Shown here: piece after piece, positions 1-8,079 of the stretch
Layout: every line of letters starts with the position of its first letter
How positions within the stretch are numbered: position 1 is the first letter of the stretch
Source of the DNA: VXNE01 sp965116625
Lineage (GTDB): Bacteria; Pseudomonadota; Gammaproteobacteria; Pseudomonadales; Azotimanducaceae
Length of the DNA stretch: 64,000 nucleotides
Direction: 5' to 3'
NCBI GenBank assembly: GCA_965116625.1
Contig: OZ220717.1
Span: 682,001 to 746,000 of the forward strand
The notes under the pieces: generated by a model
Databases searched by the model: none
Told to the model about the DNA's origin: nothing
The model's input: the letters and a program-made list of their open reading frames with translations, nothing else
Position numbers and translations under genes: made by a program

Positions 1-798
1 CTGGTGGGAACGGGCCTGATCGGAGGCTCCTTCGCGCTGGCCGCCCGCGCCCACGGCCTTTTCGATCGTGTCATCGGCATCGACTCGAACCCGGACGCGC
101 TCTCGACGGCATGTTCCCTCGGCATCGTCGAGAGACCCGAAACGCCGTTCGAGCCGACTGGCGTCTGCATCGCCACTCCCGTCAGCCAGATTGCGGAACA
201 GGTCGCTGCCGCGGCCACGCGCTATCCGGGCGTGCCCATCTTCGATGTCGGCAGCGTCAAGACGACGGTCGTCGACAGCCTTCGCAAGGAAGGCGCGGTG
301 CCCCCCGGTTTCGTCCCATGCCATCCAATCGCCGGTTCCGAGAAAGTGGGCGCCCGGGCCGCCCGTGCCGACCTCTTCCAGGGACGTTCCGTGATCATCA
401 CGCCCGTCGAAGAAACCGATCCCGAAACCGAAGCGACGGTCGGGTCCTGGTGGCGGGAGATCGGTGCGACAGTGACCACGCACGCCCCCCGCACACATGA
501 TCGAATCATCGCCGCGACGAGCCACCTGCCACATCTCGTTGCCTTCGCCCTGATGGAGGTTCTCGAAAGCCTCGACGAAAAGACCATAAGGGCCTACATC
601 GGTGACGGGTTCCGCGATCTGAGCCGCGTTGCCGCTTCCGACCCGACCGTCTGGAGCGACATACTGCTGGCGAACCGCGACGCGACGCTGGGACTCGCCA
701 AACAACTCGGTACGCGTCTCGTCATCGACGATAACAAGGCGGCGCTGCGACGGCGTCTAGCGAAAGTCCGCGACCTGCGCGCAAGCCTCGATGACTAG
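1..798 (+). CDS. tyrA: Prephenate/arogenate dehydrogenase, 5' partial
   Basis: Oxidative decarboxylation of prephenate or arogenate in tyrosine synthesis, in the cytoplasm. The reading frame is open at the first base of the window and starts inside the Rossmann dinucleotide loop (GTGLIGGS at the extreme N-terminus), so only a few residues plus the start are missing. Family landmarks follow: a DVGSVKT stretch near residue 82 and a CHPIAGSEKVGA stretch near residue 103. The stop overlaps the cmk start by 8 bases, implying translational coupling. In Pseudomonas tyrA is fused to aroA ahead of cmk. Here no aroA lies between them. Confidence 0.93.
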   Translation: MVGTGLIGGSFALAARAHGLFDRVIGIDSNPDALSTACSLGIVERPETPFEPTGVCIATPVSQIAEQVAAAATRYPGVPIFDVGSVKTTVVDSLRKEGAVPPGFVPCHPIAGSEKVGARAARADLFQGRSVIITPVEETDPETEATVGSWWREIGATVTTHAPRTHDRIIAATSHLPHLVAFALMEVLESLDEKTIRAYIGDGFRDLSRVAASDPTVWSDILLANRDATLGLAKQLGTRLVIDDNKAALRRRLAKVRDLRASLDD

Positions 799-1480
799 CC
801 CTCCCGTCATCGCTATCGACGGCCCGAGCAGCTCCGGCAAGGGAACCGTGGCTACCCGCGTCGCCGAACGGCTGGGCTGGCACCTGTTGGATAGCGGCGC
901 GCTCTATCGGGGGGTCGCATGGGCGGCCGCCCAGCGGAGAATCGACCTCGACGACGCGTCCACCCTGGAAGCCATGACGCGGCAGCTCGTCTTCGAGATC
1001 AGGCCCGGCAACATCCACATCGATGGCATCGACGTGACGCAGGCGATCCGCGAAGAGCCGATCAGCGTCGGCTCCTCTCGCGTCGCCCGCCTGAAACCGG
1101 TGCGCGACGCGCTCAGAATCGTACAGGTCGGCATGCGGCGTCCCCCCGGACTGGTGGCGGATGGACGCGACATGGGCACCAAGGTATTCCCCGCCGCCGA
1201 GCTCAAGGTTTTTCTCGACGCGAGCGTCGAAGAGCGCGCGCGCCGTCGTCATAAGCAGTTGATAGATAAGGGGTCGAGTGTTAGTCTGTGCGACCTTTTC
1301 GCGAGCCTCCGGGCACGCGACGAGCGCGACCGGTCACGCTCCGTTTCTCCATTGCGAGCAGCCGAAGACGCAGTGATGATCGACACCACCGAGATGTCGA
1401 TTTCGGCTGTGGTGGAGAAGGTGCTTGGCCACGCTGCAGAGCGCTCGCTCACAGGCAGCGGGACGCGGCGAGGGGAGTGA
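791..1480 (+). CDS. cmk: Cytidylate kinase
   Basis: Phosphorylates CMP and dCMP with ATP in pyrimidine nucleotide metabolism; cytoplasmic. The 229-residue product has the usual length. The P-loop GPSSSGKGT is at residues 11-19, followed by the CMP-binding region LLDSGALYRG and the DGRDMGTKVFP motif near residue 125. The ATG lies inside the last codons of tyrA and the frame ends 82 bases before rpsA. The cmk-rpsA-ihfB order is conserved in gammaproteobacteria, so an operon is likely. Confidence 0.96.
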   Translation: MTSPPVIAIDGPSSSGKGTVATRVAERLGWHLLDSGALYRGVAWAAAQRRIDLDDASTLEAMTRQLVFEIRPGNIHIDGIDVTQAIREEPISVGSSRVARLKPVRDALRIVQVGMRRPPGLVADGRDMGTKVFPAAELKVFLDASVEERARRRHKQLIDKGSSVSLCDLFASLRARDERDRSRSVSPLRAAEDAVMIDTTEMSISAVVEKVLGHAAERSLTGSGTRRGE

Positions 1481-1562
1481 CGGTTCGAGGGGCGGGCACG
1501 GTTGTCCGTCACCCGGCACCAGCAAAGGAACAGAAGACAAGGAACAAATCGAAGAGAAGCGC

Positions 1563-3254
1563 ATGGCAGAAAGTTTTTCCGAGCTATTCGAAGAGAGCAT
1601 GAACACCGTCGAGATGGAGCCCGGCTCCATCGTGACCGGTACGGTGGTAGACATCGACAGCGAAGTGGTGGTGGTTCATGCGGGACTGAAGTCGGAAGGC
1701 GTCATTCCACGCAGCCAATTCGTCACCGAGAGCGGCGAGTTCGAGATCGAGATTGGCGACCAGGTCAAGGTCGCGATGGAAATCGTGGACGATGGATGGG
1801 GCGCGACCCGCCTTTCCCGAGAGAAGGCCCGGCGGGCGGAATGCTGGGAAATGCTCGAGGATGCGTTCGAGAACGGAAAGGCGATCAAGGGCCTGCTGAA
1901 CGGCCGGGTCAAGGGCGGTTTCACCGTCGACATCAACGATATCCGTGCGTTCCTGCCCGGTTCGCTGGTAGATATTCGCCCCTTGCGCGAGACCACGCAT
2001 CTCGAGGGCAAGACGCTCGAGTTCAAGGTCATCAAGCTGGATCAGAGACGCAACAACGTGGTCGTCTCCCGTCGCGCCGTACTCGAAGACGAGAACAGTG
2101 CCGAGCGCGAAGAGCTCCTGGCTTCGTTGCAGGAAGGCCAGCGCATGACCGGGATCGTCAAGAACCTCACAGACTACGGCGCGTTCGTCGACCTCGGTGG
2201 TATCGACGGCCTGTTGCACATTACCGACATGGCCTGGCGGCGCATCAGGCATCCAAGCGAGATGGTCAATGTCGGCGACGAGGTGGAGATCAAGATCCTT
2301 CGGTTCGACCGCGAGAAAAACCGCGTATCGCTCGGGATGAAGCAACTCGGGGACGACCCGTGGGTCAACCTCTCCCGACGGTATCCGACCCGCACCCGCG
2401 TGCAGGCTGTCGTGACGAACCTCACTGACTACGGCTGCTTCGCCGAGATCGAAGAAGGGGTTGAAGGGCTGGTGCATGTCTCCGAGATGGACTGGACGAA
2501 CAAGAACATTCATCCGTCGAGGGTCGTCGCGGTCGGCGACCAGATCGAGGTCATGATTCTCGACATCGACGAGGAGCGGCGCCGTATCTCGCTAGGCATC
2601 AAGCAATGCCGCGAGAACCCATGGGACGAGTTCGCGTCCAAGTACAGCAAGGGCCAGCGCATCACCGGACACATCAAGTCGATCACCGATTTCGGGATCT
2701 TCATCGGCCTCGACGGAGGTATCGACGGGCTCGTATACCTGTCCGACATCTCCTGGAACGAGCCCGGAGAGACTGCTGTCCGCCGTTACAGCAAGGGCGA
2801 AGAGCTCGAAACGGTCATACTGGCCATCGATGCCGAACGAGAGCGGATTTCCCTCGGCATCAAGCAACTCGACCAGAACGCGTTCATCGACTACACCGAT
2901 ACCAACGACCGCGGCAGCATCGTCGAAGGAACGGTACTCTCGGTACAGCCCAGTGAAGCGGTCGTCGAGTTGACAGAGGGCGTGGAAGGCACGCTGAAGG
3001 TCTCCGAGATCAGCGTCGACCGGGTGGAAGACGCCCGCACCGAGCTGAAGGAAGGTCAGTCCGTGTCCGTGAAGATCATCAACGTCGACCGCAAGAACCG
3101 GTATATCGGCGTTTCGATCAAGGCGAAGGAACAGGACGACGAGCGCGCGAACCTGCGCGAGCACCGCACGAGAGAGGCCGAGAGGCGAGGTCCCACGACA
3201 CTGGGGGACCTGATCAAGCGCCAGATGGACAGGCAAACGGACGCATCCGACTAG
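1563..3254 (+). CDS. rpsA: 30S ribosomal protein S1
   Basis: Binds mRNA on the 30S subunit and promotes initiation on structured or weakly Shine-Dalgarno leaders. The product is about 563 residues, the length of the six-domain E. coli form, with successive S1/OB folds each marked by G-x-V-x-x-hydrophobic and DGLLHITDM-like strands. The ATG at 1563 gives MAESFSELFEES, the standard S1 N-terminus, and has a GAAGAGAAG ribosome site just upstream. The frame stays open further upstream, but that extension is not S1-like. The 82-base leader after cmk could carry the autoregulatory structure known for S1. Confidence 0.97.
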   Translation: MAESFSELFEESMNTVEMEPGSIVTGTVVDIDSEVVVVHAGLKSEGVIPRSQFVTESGEFEIEIGDQVKVAMEIVDDGWGATRLSREKARRAECWEMLEDAFENGKAIKGLLNGRVKGGFTVDINDIRAFLPGSLVDIRPLRETTHLEGKTLEFKVIKLDQRRNNVVVSRRAVLEDENSAEREELLASLQEGQRMTGIVKNLTDYGAFVDLGGIDGLLHITDMAWRRIRHPSEMVNVGDEVEIKILRFDREKNRVSLGMKQLGDDPWVNLSRRYPTRTRVQAVVTNLTDYGCFAEIEEGVEGLVHVSEMDWTNKNIHPSRVVAVGDQIEVMILDIDEERRRISLGIKQCRENPWDEFASKYSKGQRITGHIKSITDFGIFIGLDGGIDGLVYLSDISWNEPGETAVRRYSKGEELETVILAIDAERERISLGIKQLDQNAFIDYTDTNDRGSIVEGTVLSVQPSEAVVELTEGVEGTLKVSEISVDRVEDARTELKEGQSVSVKIINVDRKNRYIGVSIKAKEQDDERANLREHRTREAERRGPTTLGDLIKRQMDRQTDASD

Positions 3255-3275
3255 AAACGCGAAGACGACGAACCA

Positions 3276-3584
3276 GTGGCGCGCCACCTGACAAAGTCGG
3301 AGTTGATCGATCGCATCGCGGCGCATCAGCCGCACCTGTCGCCTCGGGATGTCGAATTCGCCGTAAAGACCATGATCGAGCACATGTCCCAGACGCTGGC
3401 CGGGGGCAACCGCATCGAGATCAGGGGTTTCGGCAGCTTCTCGCTGCACTATCGGGCGCCCAGGATCGGGCGTAACCCTCGAACGGGGGAATCCGTCGGC
3501 CTGACCGGAAAGTTCGTCCCGCACTTCAAACCGGGGAAGGAACTGCGCGACCGCGTGGACACAAAACGGGAACCCGGCGGCTAG
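3276..3584 (+). CDS. ihfB: Integration host factor subunit beta
   Basis: DNA-bending nucleoid protein of the HU/IHF family, acting as a heterodimer with IhfA. The product has 102 residues, begins at a GTG and opens MARHLTKSELIDRIA. Family landmarks are GFGSF at residues 51-55 and the minor-groove arm RIGRNPRTGE at 63-72. It lies 21 bases after rpsA, the usual position of ihfB in proteobacteria. The C-terminus (DTKREPGG) is slightly longer than in E. coli. Confidence 0.95.
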   Translation: MARHLTKSELIDRIAAHQPHLSPRDVEFAVKTMIEHMSQTLAGGNRIEIRGFGSFSLHYRAPRIGRNPRTGESVGLTGKFVPHFKPGKELRDRVDTKREPGG

Positions 3585-3632
3585 CGCGGAGCGCAGGCCT
3601 GACGACACGGTAGGCTCGCGTATTCCGATTTG

Positions 3633-3902
3633 ATGAGGCGGCTGAAGACACTCCTCACGCTCTTCGTGGCGATCTGTCTCGTTGCCATCTCCGCGCTGTT
3701 GCTGGCAGACAATGCAACGCCGGTGAGCCTCAAGGTCCTGAACTACGAGACGCCGTCCGTACCGGTCTTCTGGTGGCTGCTCGCCGCGCTGATTCTCGGT
3801 TTCCTGGGGGGTGCCGCACAGTGCATCGCGGGGCACTTCCGCCGCAACAGGGTGGAACGAAAATCGCGGCGCGAGATCAACCGGAACCAGAGTTCCGGCT
3901 GA
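3633..3902 (+). CDS. lapA: LapA-family inner-membrane protein (DUF1049)
   Basis: Lipopolysaccharide assembly protein A-like small membrane protein. The 89-residue product has two predicted membrane segments (about 6-26 and 48-68), a short periplasmic loop containing NATPVSLKVLNYETPSVPV, and a very basic cytoplasmic tail. The position after ihfB supports the call. The usual partner lapB (yciM) does not follow. Start taken at ATG 3633; an adjacent TTG at 3630 is in frame. Confidence 0.82.
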   Translation: MRRLKTLLTLFVAICLVAISALLLADNATPVSLKVLNYETPSVPVFWWLLAALILGFLGGAAQCIAGHFRRNRVERKSRREINRNQSSG

Positions 3903-3984
3903 CGTCGTCGCTCCCCGCTGGCGCGCCTTGCACCGCTAACCGACAGAGTATACGGTCGGCACTCCTTCCGATCGGGACAGCCCC

Positions 3985-4431
3985 ATGACCTTCTCGAATC
4001 CTTTCGCTTCGCTCCGGGCACTTGCCGGCGCGGCCGTGCTCGTCACTGCACTCCCCTGTGCCGCCTCCCAGGGCGATATCGACTACCGCCACCACACGAT
4101 GGAGGCGATCGGTGGCCACATGCAGTCGCTGTTCGACATTCTCAGGGGCAAGGTCGATCATTCGGACCACCTGTCGGTGCATGCGACCGCCCTGGCGTCA
4201 CTTGCCGAGATCACCCCGACGCTGTTTCCTGCCGGTTCCGGCGGCGACGACACCGATGCGCTGCCCGCCATCTGGGAGAACCCCGAGGACTTCGCCGAAC
4301 GCCTCGACGCCTTCAAGGAGGCGGGAGCCGGTCTCCGCGCCGCAGCCGAAAGCGGAGGCGACGTGAGAGCCGCGGCGCAACAGCTTGGACAGGCCTGCAA
4401 GGGCTGCCACGACAACTATCGCAAGAAGTAA
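3985..4431 (+). CDS. Class II cytochrome c (cytochrome c' type)
   Basis: Periplasmic electron carrier or gas-binding haem protein with a four-helix-bundle fold. The 148 residues begin with a Sec signal peptide (about 1-27, ending PCAASQG). A single haem site, CKGCH, lies almost at the C-terminus (C138, C141, H142), the signature arrangement of cytochromes c'. It converges on a cytochrome b561-like gene 28 bases downstream. This b561/c' pairing is common, and the two could form a small membrane-to-periplasm electron route. Confidence 0.88.
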   Translation: MTFSNPFASLRALAGAAVLVTALPCAASQGDIDYRHHTMEAIGGHMQSLFDILRGKVDHSDHLSVHATALASLAEITPTLFPAGSGGDDTDALPAIWENPEDFAERLDAFKEAGAGLRAAAESGGDVRAAAQQLGQACKGCHDNYRKK

Positions 4432-4459
4432 GTCCGGTCGACGCCCGGCCGCACCCCGA

Positions 4460-5089
4460 CTAGCCGCTCCACAGCAACGCGCCGTACACGAGGAGCGCGG
4501 CGGCAGCGGCCGTGAACAGCCCGCGCAGCAGATACTGCCTGGTGGCCGGGAGGTCGACATCCTTGCGCCCCGTGAAGATCGCCATCGGGGTCCGGTCGCG
4601 CATCATCGCGTAGATCGCGTTGGCAGCGACGTGGGTCGAGACGAGCGCGATAATGACCCAGAAGACGCGATGGTGTATCCAGGTCATCGTCGACGACACC
4701 TCGTCCCCGACATGACGCGCGAAGGGGCCTTCGTTGAAGATGTCGTCGGTCGCGAACAGGCCCGTACCGGCCTGCACGGCCAAGGCCAGGATCACGAGGA
4801 TGGCCATCACGATACCCGGCGACGTATGCGGATCCGCCGTCCCCGTCCTGGCGAAATGCTGAATGAAACGGCGCGGCGTGGTCCGATACTGCGACAGCCG
4901 GACATAGCGGCCGCCCCACAGCCACCAGCCCACGCGGAACAGCAGGAGCCCCAGCACCACGAATCCCGAGCGCTGATGCCATTCCATCATCGAGATATCC
5001 CCGGCCAATCCCGTATAGAGGGAGAACAGGACGCTCAAGGCCAGCGCCCAGTGCCACAGGCGAAACGGCAGATCCCACACGCGGGTCAT
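4460..5089 (-). CDS. Cytochrome b561 / Ni-Fe hydrogenase b-type cytochrome family protein
   Basis: Di-haem inner-membrane cytochrome likely passing electrons from the quinone pool to a periplasmic acceptor. The chosen ATG gives MTRVWDLPFRLWHW, the typical N-terminus of this family; a GTG at 5134 would add 15 residues. About 209 residues form four or five membrane helices with conserved histidines in LWHW, MEWHQRSG, TWIHHRVFW and STHVAAN. The convergent cytochrome c' gene is the probable redox partner. Confidence 0.85.
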   Translation of the reverse strand: MTRVWDLPFRLWHWALALSVLFSLYTGLAGDISMMEWHQRSGFVVLGLLLFRVGWWLWGGRYVRLSQYRTTPRRFIQHFARTGTADPHTSPGIVMAILVILALAVQAGTGLFATDDIFNEGPFARHVGDEVSSTMTWIHHRVFWVIIALVSTHVAANAIYAMMRDRTPMAIFTGRKDVDLPATRQYLLRGLFTAAAAALLVYGALLWSG

Positions 5090-5145
5090 GGCGCGCCACC
5101 GGACTGTCGAGCCTGGCGCGTTGTCGGCATCCACAGTAAAGTTCC

Positions 5146-5227
5146 ATCAACGTACTGATTCATCAACGTTTTTAGGCGCATGTTCAGGATCTGCAATTCT
5201 GCCGTTGATGCTCCGTTCGATCAACGG
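5146..5227. promoter_or_regulatory. Array of four ATCAACG operator-like boxes in a divergent promoter region
   Basis: ATCAACG occurs at 5146-5152, 5162-5168 and 5220-5226, and its complement CGTTGAT at 5203-5209. The first two are direct repeats 16 bases apart. The last two form an inverted pair, CCGTTGAT-N10-ATCAACGG. The array fills the gap between the divergent cytochrome b561 and PLP dehydratase genes. A repressor or activator site for one or both genes is inferred; no regulator gene is adjacent. Confidence 0.45.
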
Positions 5228-5243
5228 TGCAGGCGGGCTCTAG

Positions 5244-6215
5244 ATGTTTGACCTCGCCGGCCTGCGAGAGGCCAAATCCGTGGTGTACGGTTCCATGCCA
5301 CCGACGCCGCAATACCGCTGGCCCGGCTTGACTCGACGTGCCGGCTGCGAGGTGTGGGTGAAGCACGAAAACCACACCCCGACCGGCGCCTTCAAGGTTC
5401 GTGGCGGTCTCGTGCTCTTCGACGAGTTACACCGGACCGGGCAGTTGCCGCGGAAAGTGATCACGGCGACCCGGGGCAACCACGGCCAGAGCATCCCGTT
5501 CGCGGCTTCCCGCTTCGGCGTGCCGGTGACCGTGCTCGTGCCCCAGGGTAACAGTGTCGAAAAGAACGCGGCGATGACCGGCTGGGGCGCGAAGCTCGTC
5601 GAGTTCGGCGATGACTTCGAGGACGCGCGCGTCGAGGCGGTGCGTCGAGCCGAGACCGAGGGCGCCCTGCTCGTGCCGCCTTTTCATCCCGCCCTGGTTC
5701 GCGGGGTTGCCACCTATGCGCTGGAACTCTTCAGCGCCGTCCAGGATCTCGATGTCGTTTACGTGCCGATCGGCATGGGATCCGGCATCTGCGGGATGAT
5801 TCACACGCGCGATCTGCTCGGGCTGAAGACCGACATCGTCGGCGTGGTCGCCGCACGAGCGCCGGCGATGGCGCGGAGCGTCGCCGCGGGAGAGGTGGTC
5901 GCCACTGAAGCGGCGGATACGTTCGCCGACGGGCTTGCATGCCGAGTACCCATGCCCGAGCCGCTGGAGGTCATCCGCCGCGGCGCCGCCGGCGTGGTCG
6001 AAGTGGGCGAGGACGCGATCGCCGAAGCGATGCGCGTGCTCTACAGCGAGACGCACAACGTTGCCGAAGGAGCGGGCGCGGCGGCGTTCGCGGCACTGAT
6101 GCAACAGCGCGCACAACACGCGGGTCAACGCGTTGCGGTCGTGATGACCGGAGGTAACGTCGACGCCACGATCTTGCGCGTGGTTCTCGAGGGCGGCGTG
6201 CCTGTTACTGGCTAG
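5244..6215 (+). CDS. Threonine/serine dehydratase-like PLP enzyme
   Basis: Fold-type II PLP enzyme, most like catabolic threonine/serine dehydratases that form 2-oxo acids plus ammonia. Of 323 residues, K51 in TGAFKVRGG is the expected Schiff-base lysine. RGNHGQS near residue 80 binds substrate and phosphate, and GMGSGICG near 175 matches the PLP-phosphate glycine loop. There is no C-terminal ACT domain, so allosteric control as in biosynthetic IlvA is unlikely. The stop codon lies inside the terminal repeat of the 249-bp element that follows. Exact substrate is not determinable. Confidence 0.82.
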   Translation: MFDLAGLREAKSVVYGSMPPTPQYRWPGLTRRAGCEVWVKHENHTPTGAFKVRGGLVLFDELHRTGQLPRKVITATRGNHGQSIPFAASRFGVPVTVLVPQGNSVEKNAAMTGWGAKLVEFGDDFEDARVEAVRRAETEGALLVPPFHPALVRGVATYALELFSAVQDLDVVYVPIGMGSGICGMIHTRDLLGLKTDIVGVVAARAPAMARSVAAGEVVATEAADTFADGLACRVPMPEPLEVIRRGAAGVVEVGEDAIAEAMRVLYSETHNVAEGAGAAAFAALMQQRAQHAGQRVAVVMTGGNVDATILRVVLEGGVPVTG

Positions 6216-6460
6216 CCCGCATATCTCACCAAGGGCCGCGATGATCGCGCAGGATTTTTTTCGTGTGCGCGTGCTCGCGAGCGGAAGCATAGCCGTCGCT
6301 TATGGTGCAGCGAGCACGTGCGCGCACACGGAAAAAAGACCAGCGAGGGCGCGGCAGCGCGGTCTGTTACCTGTCCGAACGTCGAAAAATGAAGATACCT
6401 CATTGAAATACAATGACCTTTGCTGATTCGACAAGCGCCTTGGTGAGATATGCGGGCTAG
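6212..6460. mobile_element. 249-bp MITE-like element, copy 1
   Basis: Non-coding element bounded by inverted terminal repeats that begin CTAGCCCGCATATCTCACCA and continue AAGG. About 96% identical, in opposite orientation, to 8080-8328. Inside is a long imperfect inverted repeat (arms roughly 6252-6277 and 6312-6338) with a T-run on one side and an A-run on the other. No transposase frame is present, so it would be mobilised in trans. The outer CTAG may be a target duplication or part of the terminal repeat. It supplies the stop codon of the upstream dehydratase. Confidence 0.8.
6332..6365 (-). terminator. Intrinsic-terminator-like hairpin inside element copy 1
   Basis: Read on the minus strand, AGACC (complement of 6361-6365) pairs with GGTCT (complement of 6337-6341), extended by GC pairs, and is followed directly by a T-run. 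It lies about 160 bases beyond the nhaD stop codon in the direction of nhaD transcription. The element may therefore provide the nhaD terminator. The equivalent hairpin in copy 2 points the other way, on the plus strand at 8175-8208. Confidence 0.5.
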
Positions 6461-6524
6461 GGGGCTGCGCCGTAGAATGGCACGAATTGCCGATCAGGGC
6501 GCAAGACCATAGATGGGCCTGGGC
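6461..6524. repeat. Inner inverted repeat next to element copy 1
   Basis: These 64 bases match the reverse complement of 8017-8079 at roughly 80%, extending the inverted duplication inward to within two bases of the nhaD stop codon. The stretch contains a small hairpin (GGCAC-GAA-TTGCC here, a perfect GGCAC-AAA-GTGCC in the partner). It has diverged more than the 249-bp module, so the two parts may have different histories. Confidence 0.6.
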
Positions 6525-6525
6525 A

Positions 6526-7854
6526 CTAGGGCATGATGCCCTCGAACCGGCCGTTTATCTGCAGGTGGACCCAGATGCTCGCGAAGTAGCCGAGCGCGAT
6601 GACCGGCGTCCACTTCAGGTGGCCGAAGAACGTGTACCTGCCGCGCGCCTGGCCCATGAGCGCCACGCCAGCGGCGGACCCGATGGACAGCATGCTCCCG
6701 CCCACGCCCGCCGTGAGCGTGACGAGGAGCCACTGGTTCAGGTCCATGGCCGGATTCATCTGCAGCACGGCCACCATGACCGGAATGTTGTCGACAATGG
6801 CAGACAGGATTCCGACCAGGATGTTGGCGATCGTCGGACCCAGTTCCACGTACATGTAGGCAGAGACCAGGTCGAGGTAGCCGATGAAGCCAAGACCGCC
6901 GACGCACATGATGACGCCGAAGAAGAAGAGGAGCGTATCCCACTCCGCACGCGATACTTCGCGAAAGCTGTCGAACCCCTGGATGTCCCCTATCTCGCTG
7001 CCATGCCCCACTCTCACCCTGTCCGAGGTCTGGTTCAGGTAGTGTCCGAATATCTTGAGGTATGCGAGACCCGTCATCATGCCGAGGAACGGGGGCAGAT
7101 GCAGGAAGTTGTGGAAGGAGACCGCAGTGGCGATCGTGCAGCCGAACAGGAACATGATGCGCTTGGCGCCCCGCTTCATGACCACTTCCTGGTCGTCCAC
7201 GGACGGGCTTTCGTTCTTTACCGCGAGCGACATGAAAAGCGCGGGAATGATGTAGTTCACGACCGACGGCACGAACAGCGCGAAGAACGTAAAGAAATCC
7301 ACGTGGCCGCGTTGCCAGACCATCAGGGTAGTGATGTCCCCGAACGGGCTGAAGGCGCCGCCGGCATTCGCCGCCACGACGATATTGACGCATCCGATAC
7401 TGATGAACCGCCGGTCGCCGCGTCCAACGGCCAGCACCACCGCGCACATCACCAGCGCCGTCGTCAGGTTGTCGATAATGGGCGACAGGAAAAAGCTGAT
7501 GATGCCGGTGATCCAGAACAGCTTCCGGAAACCGAAACCCTTGCGCACGAGCCAGGAGCGCAGCGCGTCGAAGACCCGCCGTTCGCTCATCGAATTGACA
7601 TACGTCATCGCGCACAGCAGGAACAGGAAGAGTTCGCCGAACTCGATCAGGAAGTGCTTGACGGCCTCATGGGTCTCGTGTTCGTAGCCGCCGACGGCAT
7701 ATTGGGCTGCGATGATCGCCCAGATCACGCCCGCCGCGAGCATCACGGGCACCGATTTCCGGAGGTGTGTGAACTCTTCGACGATGACGAGGGAGTACGC
7801 CACGACAAATATCACGATGCCGGCGATTCCGACCCAGTGCGCCGTAAGATCCAT
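6526..7854 (-). CDS. nhaD: NhaD-type Na+/H+ antiporter
   Basis: Inner-membrane sodium/proton antiporter of the ion-transporter superfamily, typical of halotolerant and marine bacteria. The 442-residue product has about 11-12 membrane helices. Conserved features include FLSPIIDNLTTALVMC near residue 125, the AFSPFGDITTLMVW segment near 170 and a repeat-symmetry partner IVDNIPVMVAVLQ near 350. Single gene, enclosed by inverted repeat elements at 6212-6524 and 8017-8328 and lying between the 3' ends of two convergent genes. This arrangement suggests acquisition as a cassette or a gene able to invert. Confidence 0.9.
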   Translation of the reverse strand: MDLTAHWVGIAGIVIFVVAYSLVIVEEFTHLRKSVPVMLAAGVIWAIIAAQYAVGGYEHETHEAVKHFLIEFGELFLFLLCAMTYVNSMSERRVFDALRSWLVRKGFGFRKLFWITGIISFFLSPIIDNLTTALVMCAVVLAVGRGDRRFISIGCVNIVVAANAGGAFSPFGDITTLMVWQRGHVDFFTFFALFVPSVVNYIIPALFMSLAVKNESPSVDDQEVVMKRGAKRIMFLFGCTIATAVSFHNFLHLPPFLGMMTGLAYLKIFGHYLNQTSDRVRVGHGSEIGDIQGFDSFREVSRAEWDTLLFFFGVIMCVGGLGFIGYLDLVSAYMYVELGPTIANILVGILSAIVDNIPVMVAVLQMNPAMDLNQWLLVTLTAGVGGSMLSIGSAAGVALMGQARGRYTFFGHLKWTPVIALGYFASIWVHLQINGRFEGIMP

Positions 7855-8016
7855 TGTGCCTCGCTGTAGTCAGGGGCCGCCTCACCGCCCATATGAACGG
7901 TCAGACGACGCGGTCTTCGAGTGACCAAGTCTGCCAAACGCAGACCGATTCGGCTACGACGCCTGTTTCCGAGCGCCATGAAACCCGTCACCCTATGGGT
8001 GCCGTGTTTCACCCCC

Positions 8017-8079
8017 GCCCATGCCCACCTACGGTCTCGCGCCTTGATCGGCACTTTGTGCCGTTCGACAGCGCAACCC
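8017..8079. repeat. Inner inverted repeat next to element copy 2, within the nhaD upstream region
   Basis: Inverted partner of 6461-6524. Together with 7855-8016 it forms the 5' flank of nhaD; I see no gene in 7855-8079. The hairpin GGCAC-AAA-GTGCC is perfect here. The nhaD promoter must lie between 7855 and the element, but no confident -35/-10 pair was recognised. Confidence 0.55.

Noticed and set aside
2592..3836. 414-codon minus-strand frame over rpsA/ihfB/lapA
   Set aside because: Runs opposite three well-supported genes and has shadow-like composition.
6241..6426. 61-residue peptide shared by both 249-bp elements (also 8114-8299 on the other strand)
   Set aside because: The frame is conserved only because the DNA repeat is conserved; it crosses the internal hairpins, has no ribosome site and shows no protein-like pattern.
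6487..7869. 460-codon open frame on the plus strand
   Set aside because: Antisense to nhaD; highly charged composition (runs of H, R, E, D) with no domain, while the minus strand encodes a clear multi-helix transporter.
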